Source: CAVPNY01 sp963706905
GTDB lineage: Bacteria > Chloroflexota > Anaerolineae > Anaerolineales > UBA4823
Length of the DNA: 64,000 nucleotides
Direction: 5' to 3'
NCBI GenBank assembly: GCA_963706905.1
Contig: CAVPNY010000020.1
Location: forward strand, 62,001 to 126,000
Shown: positions 1 to 8,016 of the stretch, in pieces
How the letters are laid out: every line of letters starts with the position of its first letter
How positions within the stretch are numbered: the stretch's first letter is position 1
Notes under the pieces: model-generated
Told to the model about the DNA's origin: nothing
Seen by the model: only the letters and a program-made list of their open reading frames with translations
Database searches by the model: none
Translations under genes and position numbers: made by a program

Positions 1-2
1 CT

Positions 3-704
3 ATGGTGCGCATCGATATGAGTGAGTATCAGGAAAAGCATACCGTCTCGCGCCTGATTGGAGCCCCACCTGGTTATATTGGTTACGACGAAGGCGGACA
101 GCTCACCGAGGCCGTTCGCCGCCGCTCTTACAGCGTGGTGCTGTTTGACGAGATTGAGAAAGCCCACCTGGAAGTGTTTAATGTCTTGCTGCAACTGTTG
201 GATGAAGGCCGCCTGACCGATGGTCACGGGCGCACGGTGGACTTTCGCAACACGGTGGTGATCATGACCAGTAACCTGGGCAACACCCTGTGGGAAGGCG
301 GACGCCAGGTGAGCCGGGACGAGATCACCCCCGTGCTGCAGGCGCACTTCCGGCCGGAGTTTCTCAACCGTATTGATGAGATTGTTGTTTTTCACCCGCT
401 TTCTAAAGAACACCTGGCGGAGATTGTCGATATCCAGCTGCGCCATGTGGCTGCGCGGCTGGCAGAGCGCGGCTATACCCTGGAAGTCAGCGAAGCTGCC
501 CGTGAATACTTGGCCGAGGTGGGTTACGATCCGGACTATGGCGCTCGACCGCTCAAGCGAGCCATCCAGCGCGAGCTGCAGGACCCGCTGGCGCTGAAAA
601 TACTCTCTGGAGAGTTTCATGAAGGCGATACGATCCAGGTTGAGCGTGGTCCAGAAGGGCTGATCTTCACATCAATGGTGGAGGGGGAAATGGTCAATGA
701 ATAA
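3..704 (+). CDS. clpB: ClpB disaggregase, C-terminal part (5' end outside window)
   Basis: This is the second AAA+ ATPase module of the Hsp100 disaggregase, which threads aggregated proteins through its pore with DnaK. About 233 residues are visible and the reading frame is open to the window edge, so the first methionine shown is internal. Visible motifs are the pore loop GAPPGYIGYDEGG, Walker B VVLFDEIEKAH, sensor 1 IMTSNLG, the arginine-finger region RPEFLNRIDEIV and the sensor 2 GARPLKRAIQREL. The short acidic C-terminus without a zinc finger fits ClpB or ClpC. ClpB is preferred from the overall motif wording, but the missing N-terminal and middle domains would decide. Confidence 0.93.
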   Translation: MVRIDMSEYQEKHTVSRLIGAPPGYIGYDEGGQLTEAVRRRSYSVVLFDEIEKAHLEVFNVLLQLLDEGRLTDGHGRTVDFRNTVVIMTSNLGNTLWEGGRQVSRDEITPVLQAHFRPEFLNRIDEIVVFHPLSKEHLAEIVDIQLRHVAARLAERGYTLEVSEAAREYLAEVGYDPDYGARPLKRAIQRELQDPLALKILSGEFHEGDTIQVERGPEGLIFTSMVEGEMVNE

Positions 705-745
705 TGTGGATTAGTCAGACCGTAGTTGGATAGGATAATGCGAAA

Positions 746-778
746 GGATGCAGTGATTTAAGCAGGATCGCTGCATCC
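746..778 (+). terminator. Hairpin terminator after clpB
   Basis: A 12-bp stem (746-757 with 767-778, one G-U pair) and a 9-nt loop lie 42 nt after the clpB stop. They are followed by the T-rich GATTTATT, which suits factor-independent termination on the plus strand. Confidence 0.7.
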
Positions 779-789
779 GATTTATTACC

Positions 790-834
790 TTGACGCATTG
801 CCCATTTTATTATAATATTATCAAAAATATTATA
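790..834 (+). promoter_or_regulatory. Promoter with overlapping inverted repeat upstream of the rhodanese gene
   Basis: A TTGACG box (790-795) and a TATAAT box (811-816) are separated by 15 bp, which is short but usable. The -10 box is the start of a perfect 9-bp inverted repeat, TATAATATT (811-819) and AATATTATA (826-834), spaced by 6 bp. A protein bound there would block the promoter, so it is a candidate operator for the sulfur-transfer pair. The regulator is not identifiable. Confidence 0.5.
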
Positions 835-857
835 GTTAATAGCCAGGAGGTTACCAA

Positions 858-1703
858 ATGGTAGAAGCGTATGCATTCCCAGAATTTCTAGTTGATACAG
901 CCTGGGTAGCGGAACATGCGAAAAACTCGCATGTGCGCATCGTCGAGTCGGATGAAGACGCCCTGTTGTATGAGATCGGCCATATCCCCGGAGCTGTCAA
1001 GGTTGATTGGTTTACCATGCTCCAAGATCCTGTGCGCAGGGATTTCATCACCGGGCCTGAATTTGCACAGATGTGTTCCAATTTGGGCATCTCGAATGAC
1101 ACCACCGTAGTTTTTTATGGTGACAAAAGCAACTGGTTTGCCACTTATGCACTCTGGCTGTTTGATTATTACGGCCATGAGCATTTGCGCATCATGAACG
1201 GCGGGCGAGCCAAGTGGGAGCAGGAAAATCGACCCCTGGTCAAGGAAGTCCCTTTCTATGCCAAAACCAGCTACACGGCGCAAGAGCCCGATCAGACGAT
1301 ACGCGCCTTTCGGGATGATGTAATGGCTCATATCCGGGTCGGCAAGCCGCTGGTGGATGTGAGATCGCCCAAGGAGTACAGCGGTGAGCTGATCCACATG
1401 CCCAATTATCCGCAGGAGGGGGCCACGCGCGGCGGACATATCCCAGGGGCGCAGAACATCCCCTGGGCTCAGGCTACCAATGAATCGGATTCCACTTTCA
1501 AGTCGGCGCATGATTTGCAGCAGTTATACCAGAGTCGTGGCATCACACCTGACACAGACATTATTGCCTACTGCCGGATCGGCGAACGCAGCTCGCATAC
1601 CTGGTTCGTTCTCAAATACCTGCTTGGCTACCCACGGGTCAAGAACTATGATGGTTCGTGGACCGAGTGGGGTAATCTGGTGAACGCGCCCATTGAGAAA
1701 TGA
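858..1703 (+). CDS. Thiosulfate/3-mercaptopyruvate sulfurtransferase (tandem rhodanese)
   Basis: This 281-residue protein has two rhodanese folds, an inactive N-terminal one and a catalytic C-terminal one. The active-site loop is YCRIGERSSHTW, with the persulfide-carrying cysteine at about residue 239. That wording is typical of the CysA/SseA-type sulfurtransferases of Actinobacteria and Chloroflexota. The enzyme moves sulfane sulfur from thiosulfate or mercaptopyruvate to an acceptor. A strong AGGAGG lies 7 nt before the ATG. The next gene is SufE-like, so the likely acceptor is encoded beside it, as with M. tuberculosis sseA (Rv3283) and its SufE neighbour Rv3284. Donor specificity cannot be read from the sequence. 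Confidence 0.92.
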   Translation: MVEAYAFPEFLVDTAWVAEHAKNSHVRIVESDEDALLYEIGHIPGAVKVDWFTMLQDPVRRDFITGPEFAQMCSNLGISNDTTVVFYGDKSNWFATYALWLFDYYGHEHLRIMNGGRAKWEQENRPLVKEVPFYAKTSYTAQEPDQTIRAFRDDVMAHIRVGKPLVDVRSPKEYSGELIHMPNYPQEGATRGGHIPGAQNIPWAQATNESDSTFKSAHDLQQLYQSRGITPDTDIIAYCRIGERSSHTWFVLKYLLGYPRVKNYDGSWTEWGNLVNAPIEK

Positions 1704-1725
1704 CCTCATTCCGAAAACAACCTAT

Positions 1726-2175
1726 ATGAACAGTGTAAATGCGAGCTTGCCTCCAGCCCTCCAATCAATTATCGAGGATTTCCAGCTCAGTGAAGGCCGG
1801 GAAAAACTGGAACTCTTGCTGCAGTATGCGGAGGAGATGCCGCCCCCACCGGAATGGCTGCAGGCAAAAATCAGCGAAAGGGAAGCGGTGCCAGAATGCA
1901 TGACGCCCGTATTCATGCAGGCGGACGTCCAGGATAACCAGATGCATTTTTACCTGGATGTTCCCCAGTCGTCGCCTACTGTGCGTGGCTTCGCTACCCT
2001 GCTGCTGAAAGGCCTCGACGGCCTTAGCCCCGAAGAAATCCTGAAGATCCCGAATGATTTTTATCTGGACATGGGATTAGAGCAAGTCCTCACTCACCAG
2101 CGGTTGAACGGAATTTCAGCTATTCTGGCTCATATGAAGCTGCTGGCGATGAAGGTGGTAACAGCCTCATCATAG
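1726..2175 (+). CDS. SufE-like cysteine-desulfurization acceptor protein
   Basis: This 149-residue SufE-fold protein begins with the family's LPPALQSIIEDFQ helix and carries the sulfur-accepting cysteine in VPECMTPVF, where SufE has VxGC. SufE proteins take persulfide sulfur from a SufS-type desulfurase and hand it to Fe-S assembly. Pairing with a rhodanese suggests the sulfurtransferase may charge it instead. The ATG at 1726 is chosen because it precedes the conserved helix directly. An upstream in-frame TTG at 1693 would overlap the rhodanese gene and is less likely. No strong ribosome binding site is seen, consistent with read-through from the gene 22 nt upstream. Confidence 0.85.
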   Translation: MNSVNASLPPALQSIIEDFQLSEGREKLELLLQYAEEMPPPPEWLQAKISEREAVPECMTPVFMQADVQDNQMHFYLDVPQSSPTVRGFATLLLKGLDGLSPEEILKIPNDFYLDMGLEQVLTHQRLNGISAILAHMKLLAMKVVTASS

Positions 2176-2225
2176 GTAAACAAGTCCCAACCAAATGATT
2201 GGTATGGTTGGGGAAAAGTTTTTGT

Positions 2226-2269
2226 TTTTACTGGAATTTGCAGGACTGTCTCCGCAAATTCCAGTAAAA
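2226..2269 (+). terminator. Strong hairpin terminator after sufE-like gene
   Basis: Positions 2226-2241 and 2254-2269 form a perfect 16-bp inverted repeat (TTTTACTGGAATTTGC arm) around a 12-nt loop, followed by TTTT. The A/T ends on both arms would let it work in either direction. It separates the sulfur genes from the padR unit. Confidence 0.75.
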
Positions 2270-2360
2270 TTTTAAATACTATCAAGGAAGAGGAGATTCA
2301 TCAGAGCACAAGGGTCGAAGAAGGGGATTGATCAAAAGTAATATAAAAACCATACTATTA

Positions 2361-2395
2361 ATGTATTGACAATACTGTATAATACATAGTATAAT
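2361..2395 (+). promoter_or_regulatory. padR promoter with PadR-type operator, likely leaderless
   Basis: TTGACA (2366-2371) and TATAAT (2390-2395) are 18 bp apart. The ATG follows the -10 box after only 7 nt, so the transcript would start at or next to the start codon. A 7-bp inverted repeat, ATGTATT (2361-2367) and AATACAT (2381-2387), straddles the -35/-10 region. PadR proteins bind ATGT...ACAT palindromes, so autorepression is a reasonable inference. Confidence 0.65.
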
Positions 2396-2402
2396 GTGAA
2401 GC

Positions 2403-2744
2403 ATGAGTAATGAAATCGAATTGGATGACTTGCACGAAAAGCTAACTCAAGAGCTGCGCCGCGGGGCGCTGTCCCTGGCGGCGCTGGCCTGCCTTCAGCA
2501 ACCAAAATATGGTTACGCATTGATCGATGAGCTGGCCCAGCGCGGGCTGGAGATCGATCAGGGCACGCTCTACCCGCTGCTCAGGCGGCTGGAGGAGCAG
2601 GGACTGTTACAGAGCGAATGGAAGGTGGAGGGCTCCCGTCCGCGGCGCTATTATGTGATCAGCCCGTCGGGAAAGGAGCTGCTTACGGTTTTAAGAAATG
2701 ATTGGCGACAGATGGCAACCGTGATGGAGGAATTGCTGAGATGA
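2403..2744 (+). CDS. PadR family transcriptional regulator
   Basis: This 113-residue winged-helix regulator has the PadR signatures ALACLQQPKYGYALIDEL, QGTLYPLLRRLEEQGLL and SRPRRYYVISPSGKELL, followed by one C-terminal dimerisation helix (PadR-s1 type). Such proteins repress efflux or membrane-stress genes. No Shine-Dalgarno sequence precedes the ATG, matching the leaderless promoter seen immediately upstream. The next gene encodes a HAAS-domain membrane protein; HAAS proteins are commonly encoded beside PadR regulators and are thought to act in the same circuit. The ligand cannot be predicted. Confidence 0.93.
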   Translation: MSNEIELDDLHEKLTQELRRGALSLAALACLQQPKYGYALIDELAQRGLEIDQGTLYPLLRRLEEQGLLQSEWKVEGSRPRRYYVISPSGKELLTVLRNDWRQMATVMEELLR

Positions 2745-2876
2745 GCAAATTGAGTGCCATCCCGAACACCGTCCTGAGCCTTGTCCAGAGTGAAGGATCA
2801 GCGATGGAGGTGTGAGAACTCTCCATACAATCAGGGTTAAAGCTCAAAGAATGACAGGATAATTACGGAGGTTATC

Positions 2877-3410
2877 ATGGAACTTATAGATCGCTATGTA
2901 CATGCAGTCGGACGGCAACTCCCGCGCAATAAAAGAGCAGATATTGAGGCCGAGCTGCGCTCAGCGCTGACGGACAGCCTCGAAGCGCGCAGCCAGGGTG
3001 AACCGACCCAGGATCAGGTGGTGGTGGTGCTCAAGGAGTTCGGTCAGCCGGAAAAGGTGGCCGCTTCCTACTGGCCAGAGGGTCAGTACCTGATCGGTCC
3101 ACGCCTATTCCCGCTGTTCCGCATGGTGGTGGGCATCGCTCTGACGGTGTTCGTGGTCGTGCAGCTGGTGCTGTTCGGCGTCACCGCGGTGTTCAGTCCC
3201 GGAGCGCTGCCTAGCATCGAATTCTTCAGTGATCTGATCAACAGCGCTTTCATGGCCTTTGGCGTGATCGTGATCGTTTTCGCCGTGCTGCAGCGTTTCG
3301 ATGTGCGGCCGGATATGGAGAAGGAGGATTGGAATCCGCTGGATCTGCCCGCCGTCGAAGAAAAAGATGACATCAAGACGCACCGATCTGGTAGTCGAGA
3401 TGATCTTTAG
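2877..3410 (+). CDS. HAAS-domain membrane protein, N-terminal part (frameshifted)
   Basis: This 177-residue frame starts with a HAAS signalling domain (residues 1-70, with IDRYVHAVGRQLP and FGQPEKVAASY) followed by two membrane segments (about 82-107 and 120-142). GGAGG lies 6 nt before the ATG. Past residue about 168 the frame becomes nonsense, while the plus-one frame continues with a homologous-looking membrane region ending at 3867. Removing one base near 3378 gives KRTDLVVEMIFSL and a protein of about 330 residues, typical for this family. The gene is therefore read as one HAAS protein with a one-base insertion, either a consensus error or a real mutation. Pairing with padR supports a membrane-stress role. 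Confidence 0.8.
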   Translation: MELIDRYVHAVGRQLPRNKRADIEAELRSALTDSLEARSQGEPTQDQVVVVLKEFGQPEKVAASYWPEGQYLIGPRLFPLFRMVVGIALTVFVVVQLVLFGVTAVFSPGALPSIEFFSDLINSAFMAFGVIVIVFAVLQRFDVRPDMEKEDWNPLDLPAVEEKDDIKTHRSGSRDDL

Positions 3411-3867
3411 CCTGATCTTCCTGGCGATCCTGATCTTCCTGGGGGACAAGATAGGCTTTATCGTCCACCCAGGGGCAGTGATCTTCCTTAACCCGGTGCT
3501 GCCGGCTTACATCCCGCTGATCATCCTGGCTTTGCTGCTCAGCCTCGGGCTGGATGTGTTCCTGTTGTGGCGCGGGCGTTGGGAGATCTGGTCACGGCTG
3601 GCCAAGATCGGGTTGAACCTGCTCGGGATCGGCATCCTGATCGTGCTGCTCACCAGCCATAACGCCTGGCTGGTCGCGCAGGGGGCGGGTGGGTTCCTGT
3701 CGGTGCTGGATACCCTGGAAGCGGGAGCATTCTCGGATGAACAGATAGTCCAGATCATTGGCATGCAGGCCTTCCGTATGGCTTTCATTATCGCCCTGAT
3801 CGCCACGGTGGTGGATACGGTTAGACAGGCTTACCACCTGGTGAGGCGGCTGGCGGGCGGGAAGTAA
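3367..3867 (+). CDS. HAAS-domain membrane protein, C-terminal part (frameshifted)
   Basis: This is the continuation of the gene starting at 2877, in the plus-one frame. It supplies four more hydrophobic segments, beginning IFSLIFLAILIF, YIPLIILALLL, IGLNLLGIGILI and MAFIIALIATVV. An ATG at 3367 could allow separate translation, but it has no convincing ribosome binding site and lies in the overlap, so a split gene is the better reading. Confidence 0.65.
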   Translation: MTSRRTDLVVEMIFSLIFLAILIFLGDKIGFIVHPGAVIFLNPVLPAYIPLIILALLLSLGLDVFLLWRGRWEIWSRLAKIGLNLLGIGILIVLLTSHNAWLVAQGAGGFLSVLDTLEAGAFSDEQIVQIIGMQAFRMAFIIALIATVVDTVRQAYHLVRRLAGGK

Positions 3868-3878
3868 AAAAGAAAGGC

Positions 3879-4634
3879 ATGCCAACCAAATATCCTCTCC
3901 CAGCACCCATTGTTCCCGGCCTGGCGGCTGACTTGCTGCTGGGCCGGCGGCGTTCTTTACGGTCGGATGCGCTGCGGATTATCGCTCAATTGAGACCACG
4001 GCTGCGGGTGTTGGGGGAGGATTTTATTCCCCGGGGCGGGCCTTGCCTGATAACAATCAACCATTACACGCGGCCAGGTATGCCAGCCTGGTGGCTGGTG
4101 CTGGCTGCCAGCGCCTGTGTGCCGGCTGAGATCCACTGGATCATGACCTCCGCCTGGACTTTCCCGGATGCACTGCGCCTCCGGCTGGTTACGCCTGTGA
4201 CGCGCTTCCTTTTCCGGCGGATGGCGCAGGTCTATGGGTTCACCAGCATGCCGCCTATGCCGCCTGCCCCGCAGGATGTTGAAGAAAGCGCCCGGGCAGT
4301 GCGCCAGGTGCTGGCATACGCCCGGCGGGTTGAATGCCCGGTCATCGGGCTGGCGCCAGAAGGCCGGGATGCTCCCCATGAGCAACCGGGTGTCCTGATC
4401 GAGCCGCCGCCCGGGGTAGGGCGCTTTGTGCTGCAATTAGCCCACCTGGGATTACCGATCTCTCCGGTTGGTGTATATGAGGGGGCAGGAAACCTGTGTA
4501 TTCGCTTTGGGGAATTGTATGAACTTGGAAACCCCCAAGGAAATACGGCAGAGCAACGCGACCGGCAAGCCAGTCAAGCCGTTATGTTGCGCATAGCCAC
4601 GCTTTTGCCCCCGGAGCTGCGCGGGAATTACTGA
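3879..4634 (+). CDS. PlsC-like acyltransferase, divergent active site
   Basis: This 251-residue protein resembles the 1-acyl-glycerol-3-phosphate acyltransferase family, which acylates lysophosphatidate or similar lipids at the membrane. Block I reads INHYTRPGM, so the catalytic histidine of NHX4D is present but the aspartate position holds glycine. Block III reads LAPEGRDAP, close to the phosphate-binding PEGxR. The missing aspartate argues for altered chemistry or loss of activity. It starts 11 nt after the HAAS gene with AAAGG upstream, so it is probably cotranscribed with the padR unit. The specific acceptor is unknown. Confidence 0.7.
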   Translation: MPTKYPLPAPIVPGLAADLLLGRRRSLRSDALRIIAQLRPRLRVLGEDFIPRGGPCLITINHYTRPGMPAWWLVLAASACVPAEIHWIMTSAWTFPDALRLRLVTPVTRFLFRRMAQVYGFTSMPPMPPAPQDVEESARAVRQVLAYARRVECPVIGLAPEGRDAPHEQPGVLIEPPPGVGRFVLQLAHLGLPISPVGVYEGAGNLCIRFGELYELGNPQGNTAEQRDRQASQAVMLRIATLLPPELRGNY

Positions 4635-4711
4635 TCGGTAGTTGTAGAAATTCGGTTTTTCAATGGTATCACTTATGGATTTCTTTTCGCGCATCCCACT
4701 TCAATTTTTGT

Positions 4712-5650
4712 TTATTCGTTTACTTTATTTATTGCTTCCCGCTCTTTCGCGAGATGAATAAATACATCCTCCAGGCTGGCTTCTCCCGCTCGGATGACCT
4801 GCATCTTCAACCCAGCCTCTTCCATAGATTGCCTTAAGCTTGCCATTTCCACCCCTTCTTTCACGATCACTCGCAGGTGATCGCCGGCCAGCGCGGCGCG
4901 CAACACCAAAGGGCTGGCCTCCATGGCTGACAGGCCGGTTAGCAGCGGCTCGACGGTAACCTCGTATACCTCACCTGGGACGAACTTCTCTTTGAGTGCC
5001 AGAGGAGTATCAATTGCCAGCAGTCTGCCGGAGCGCATCATGCCCACCCGGTTGCAGTATTCTGCTTCGTCCATGTAATGGGTGGTCACCAAGACGGTAA
5101 CCCCCTGCGCTGCCAGATCGTAGATCAAATCCCAGAAGGCGCGGCGGGCATTGGGGTCGACGCCCGAGGTGGGCTCGTCCAGGAAGAGCAGGCGCGGGCT
5201 GTGTACCAGAGCGATCCCCAGCGCCAGGCGCTGCCGCCATCCGGTGGAAAGCTCGCGCGTCAGGTCGTTTTCGTGCCCGGTCAGTCCCACATGCGCCAGT
5301 GTGTCCTGAATGCTGGGCTTATCGTTGATGCCGTACACCCCGGCATAAAATCGCAGGTTCTCCCACACGGTCAGGTCGTCATACAGGGCGAACTTCTGCG
5401 ACATATACCCGCAGCGGGCGCGAATCTGCTCGGATTGGGTGGCGGAGTCGAAGCCCAGCACGCTGGCCTTTCCATCATCAGGCTGCAGCAGCCCCAGCAG
5501 CAACCGAATGGTGGTAGTCTTGCCGCAGCCATTTGGTCCCAAGTAACCCATGATCTGGCCGGGTTGGATCTCGAATGATACGTGATCCACAGCCACAAAA
5601 TCGCCAAAGCGGCGGGTCAGATTGTCAACATGGATGGCGGGCAGATCCAT
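4712..5650 (-). CDS. ABC transporter ATPase, second half-unit (YbhF C-terminal-like)
   Basis: This 312-residue ABC-2 type ATPase has Walker A GPNGCGKTT, a signature STGWRQRLALG in place of LSGGQ, Walker B LLFLDEPTSGVDP and the H-loop TTHYMDEAE. The C-terminal 80 residues are a DrrA-type extension. The start at 5650 is chosen because a GGGAG sits just upstream and the upstream ATPase gene ends 1 bp away. It is the last gene of a five-gene minus-strand operon (TetR, permease, HlyD, ATPase, ATPase). In E. coli YbhF both ATPases are fused in one chain; here they are separate. It should energise export of lipophilic drugs or cations. Confidence 0.9.
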   Translation of the reverse strand: MDLPAIHVDNLTRRFGDFVAVDHVSFEIQPGQIMGYLGPNGCGKTTTIRLLLGLLQPDDGKASVLGFDSATQSEQIRARCGYMSQKFALYDDLTVWENLRFYAGVYGINDKPSIQDTLAHVGLTGHENDLTRELSTGWRQRLALGIALVHSPRLLFLDEPTSGVDPNARRAFWDLIYDLAAQGVTVLVTTHYMDEAEYCNRVGMMRSGRLLAIDTPLALKEKFVPGEVYEVTVEPLLTGLSAMEASPLVLRAALAGDHLRVIVKEGVEMASLRQSMEEAGLKMQVIRAGEASLEDVFIHLAKEREAINKVNE

Positions 5651-5651
5651 A

Positions 5652-6611
5652 TCAATTCTCCCTGGTTGCCAGGTCAATGAAGACATCTTCCAGCACCGGT
5701 GGAATAAGGCGCGCCTCATCGAATTGCCCACCGCCCTGCGGAATTGCCACTCTAAGGCGATCTATTATCGCAGTGGCGCGAGGTTCTTTCAGGCGCAGGT
5801 GCAGGCGGTCGCCAAAAGTGCGCACGTCTTCCACATCCGGATCCATGTCGGCAATGCGGCGCAGCAGGGGCAGGGGAGCCCCACGCAGCTCGAGGATGCG
5901 CCCGCTCAGGCTGGCGCAGAGCTCGCCCGCGCTGCCTTCGGCGATGATCTTGCCCTGGCGCATGAAACCGACCCGCTGGCAGCGGCTGGCTTCATCCATA
6001 TAGGGAGTCGAGATCAGCACGCATACCCCATTCTCTACTGCAGATGAAACCATCCCGATGATCAGCTGCCAGAAATCCTGGCGGGTAACCGGGTCGACAC
6101 CGGTGGTAGGCTCATCCAGCAGCAGCACGCGCGGCCGAGTTACCAGGGCAGCCGCCAACCCGAGCTTCTGGCGCATCCCGCCCGATAGCTGACCGGCGCG
6201 CCGGTCTTTAAATTCGGCCAGGTCGACGAACTCCAGGATTTCCATGCAGCGCGGCTGCCATTCATTCGGTCGCAGGCCACGCACTTCAGCAAAGAAGCGG
6301 ATGTTCTCCAGCACGGTCATATCCGCGTACAGCGAAAAACGCTGCGACAGGTAGCCGATTTGACTGCGGGCTTGCTCGGTTTGCTTTTGGATATCGAAAC
6401 CAGCGATGGTTACCTGACCCGCATCCATTTTTAGTGCACCTACCAGCAAGCGGATGGTGGAGGTCTTACCGGCTCCATCTGAACCAACCAAACCATAGAT
6501 TTCACCGGCGCGCACCTGCAGATCAACGCCATCCACCGCGATGACGCTGCCGGTGCGGCGGCTGTGAAATGTTTTCACCAGCCCTGTAGCCTGAATCAAG
6601 GTACTATCCAT
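5652..6611 (-). CDS. ABC transporter ATPase, first half-unit (YbhF N-terminal-like)
   Basis: This 319-residue ATPase has Walker A GSDGAGKTS (aspartate where Asn or Pro is usual), signature LSGGMRQKLGLA, Walker B LLLDEPTTGVDP and the switch region STPYMDEAS, where the H-loop histidine is replaced by proline. The GSDGAGKTS form is also found in the N-terminal half of YbhF-type tandem ATPases. The lost H-loop histidine suggests one degenerate ATP site in a heterodimer with the next gene. The start at 6611 follows GGGGCTGAGGGC; an upstream in-frame start at 6644 would overlap the HlyD gene by 17 nt. Confidence 0.88.
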   Translation of the reverse strand: MDSTLIQATGLVKTFHSRRTGSVIAVDGVDLQVRAGEIYGLVGSDGAGKTSTIRLLVGALKMDAGQVTIAGFDIQKQTEQARSQIGYLSQRFSLYADMTVLENIRFFAEVRGLRPNEWQPRCMEILEFVDLAEFKDRRAGQLSGGMRQKLGLAAALVTRPRVLLLDEPTTGVDPVTRQDFWQLIIGMVSSAVENGVCVLISTPYMDEASRCQRVGFMRQGKIIAEGSAGELCASLSGRILELRGAPLPLLRRIADMDPDVEDVRTFGDRLHLRLKEPRATAIIDRLRVAIPQGGGQFDEARLIPPVLEDVFIDLATREN

Positions 6612-6627
6612 GCCCTCAGCCCCAGTT

Positions 6628-7971
6628 TTATTTAAAGACAACATCGGCTGGCATGCCGGCTTTTAACTTTTCATCGGGGTCGTCCACTCTGAGCTTAATG
6701 GCGAAAACGGTATTTTTGCGACCTTCCACGGTCTGCACGTTGCGCGGGGTAAATTCAGCCTGGTCGGCAATGTTCTCCACGGTCGCCTCGAAGCGCTCGC
6801 CGGGGAAGGAATCAACGCTCACCTCGGCCGCCTGGCCAAGCGAAAGCTGGCCGTACAGGTCTTCAGGGATGTAGACGGTGATGGTTTTGTCATCCTGGCG
6901 GCCAAGCACCAGCAAGGTGGCGCCGGCAGTGGCAGTCTCGCCGGGCTCAGCTGAGACAGAAAGCACCACACCATCGAAGGGGGCAAGCAGCACCAGCTTG
7001 GTGAGCTGTAACTCGAGCGTATCTACGGCTCGCTGGGCGCTTTCAACCTGGGCTTGAGCTGCAGCCAACTGCTCAGCGCTCGGTCCGGCTTTGGCTGCCT
7101 CCAGGCGGGCTTCGGCTGCAGCCAGGCGCGCTTCAGCCAAGGCCAGGGCTTCGGGGTCGGGACCGTTGCTTACTTTCTCCAGCTCCGACTGCGCATCCAC
7201 CAGAGCAGCTTCAGCCAACCTGACATTCGCATCCGCCAGGTTCACGTCGATCTGGTTGGCGTTGCCTAGCAGATTATTCAAGCGGGTGACGGCTGCATCG
7301 TAGGCGGTCCTGGCATTGGCGATCTCGATCTGCATCATAGCCTTGCTGACGGTCTTTTTTACGTATTTTAGGATGCGCTGGGCGTCTTCTTCCGCTTTTT
7401 CAAGCGTGTCTTCTGCGATGACCACCTGGGCGCGCGCCCTTTCGATATCTTCGGCGTCAGCTGCGCCGGTCAGGCTCTCCAACCGGTCACGCGCCTGGTC
7501 GAGCGCCTTATCCGCAGCCGCCACGCTCTGCTCAGCCTGAGCTTTTGAAAGGCTGGCGGTATCATTCAGGGTCTGCAATGTCTGGCGGGCATTGATTTGC
7601 TCCAGCTCGGCGGCAGTAATAGCCGCCTGGCGCTGCTCAGCAGGTGTGCCAGCAGCCACCAGATCGTAATTCGCCTGCGCCAGAGCCAGCGCGGCGCGCG
7701 CCTGCTCAAGCTGCGCTGTCAGGAGGGCGGTGTCAAAAAGCACCAGTTCTTGCCCTATCTGCACACTTTCGCCCTCGCCAACCAGCATAGCTGCGATCTT
7801 GCCGCTCAGCTCGGGACTGATCTGTGCCTGGGCAGCCTCGATGGTGCCAGAGGCAGAAAGCGCGCCATTGTCCGCCTGGGTTGGGCGGATTTCAAAGTAC
7901 CAGTAAATGGCTGCTGCCAACCCAACCAGCAGGATTACGACTGGTACTACGCGACGAGGATTGATGTGCAT
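6628..7971 (-). CDS. HlyD-family membrane fusion protein of the efflux system (YbhG-like)
   Basis: This 447-residue periplasmic-adaptor-like protein has an N-terminal membrane anchor (about residues 7-26), a lipoyl half-motif (SGTIEAAQAQISPELSGKI), a very long Ala/Glu/Gln-rich coiled coil (about 90-310), the second lipoyl half (LAPFDGVVLSVSAEPGE) and a beta-barrel ending PADVVFK. The coiled coil is longer than in most adaptors. In a monoderm or atypical envelope such a protein would act outside the membrane as substrate-capturing subunit. TTGGAGG lies 6 nt before the ATG. It sits between the permease and ATPase genes of the same operon. Confidence 0.88.
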   Translation of the reverse strand: MHINPRRVVPVVILLVGLAAAIYWYFEIRPTQADNGALSASGTIEAAQAQISPELSGKIAAMLVGEGESVQIGQELVLFDTALLTAQLEQARAALALAQANYDLVAAGTPAEQRQAAITAAELEQINARQTLQTLNDTASLSKAQAEQSVAAADKALDQARDRLESLTGAADAEDIERARAQVVIAEDTLEKAEEDAQRILKYVKKTVSKAMMQIEIANARTAYDAAVTRLNNLLGNANQIDVNLADANVRLAEAALVDAQSELEKVSNGPDPEALALAEARLAAAEARLEAAKAGPSAEQLAAAQAQVESAQRAVDTLELQLTKLVLLAPFDGVVLSVSAEPGETATAGATLLVLGRQDDKTITVYIPEDLYGQLSLGQAAEVSVDSFPGERFEATVENIADQAEFTPRNVQTVEGRKNTVFAIKLRVDDPDEKLKAGMPADVVFK

Positions 7972-8016
7972 GGAAACCTCCAATAATGTGTGCGATACTG
8001 GCACATGGCTAAGGGA

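Noticed and set aside
888..1511. Open frame of 207 codons on the minus strand.
   Set aside because: Antisense shadow of the rhodanese gene, with no family signature and no ribosome binding site.
2761..2860. GTCCTGAGCC...GAAGGATC and AAGAATGACAGG, resembling a widespread intergenic repeat in bacterial genomes.
   Set aside because: Only partial similarity, recalled from memory, with no second copy in the window to compare.
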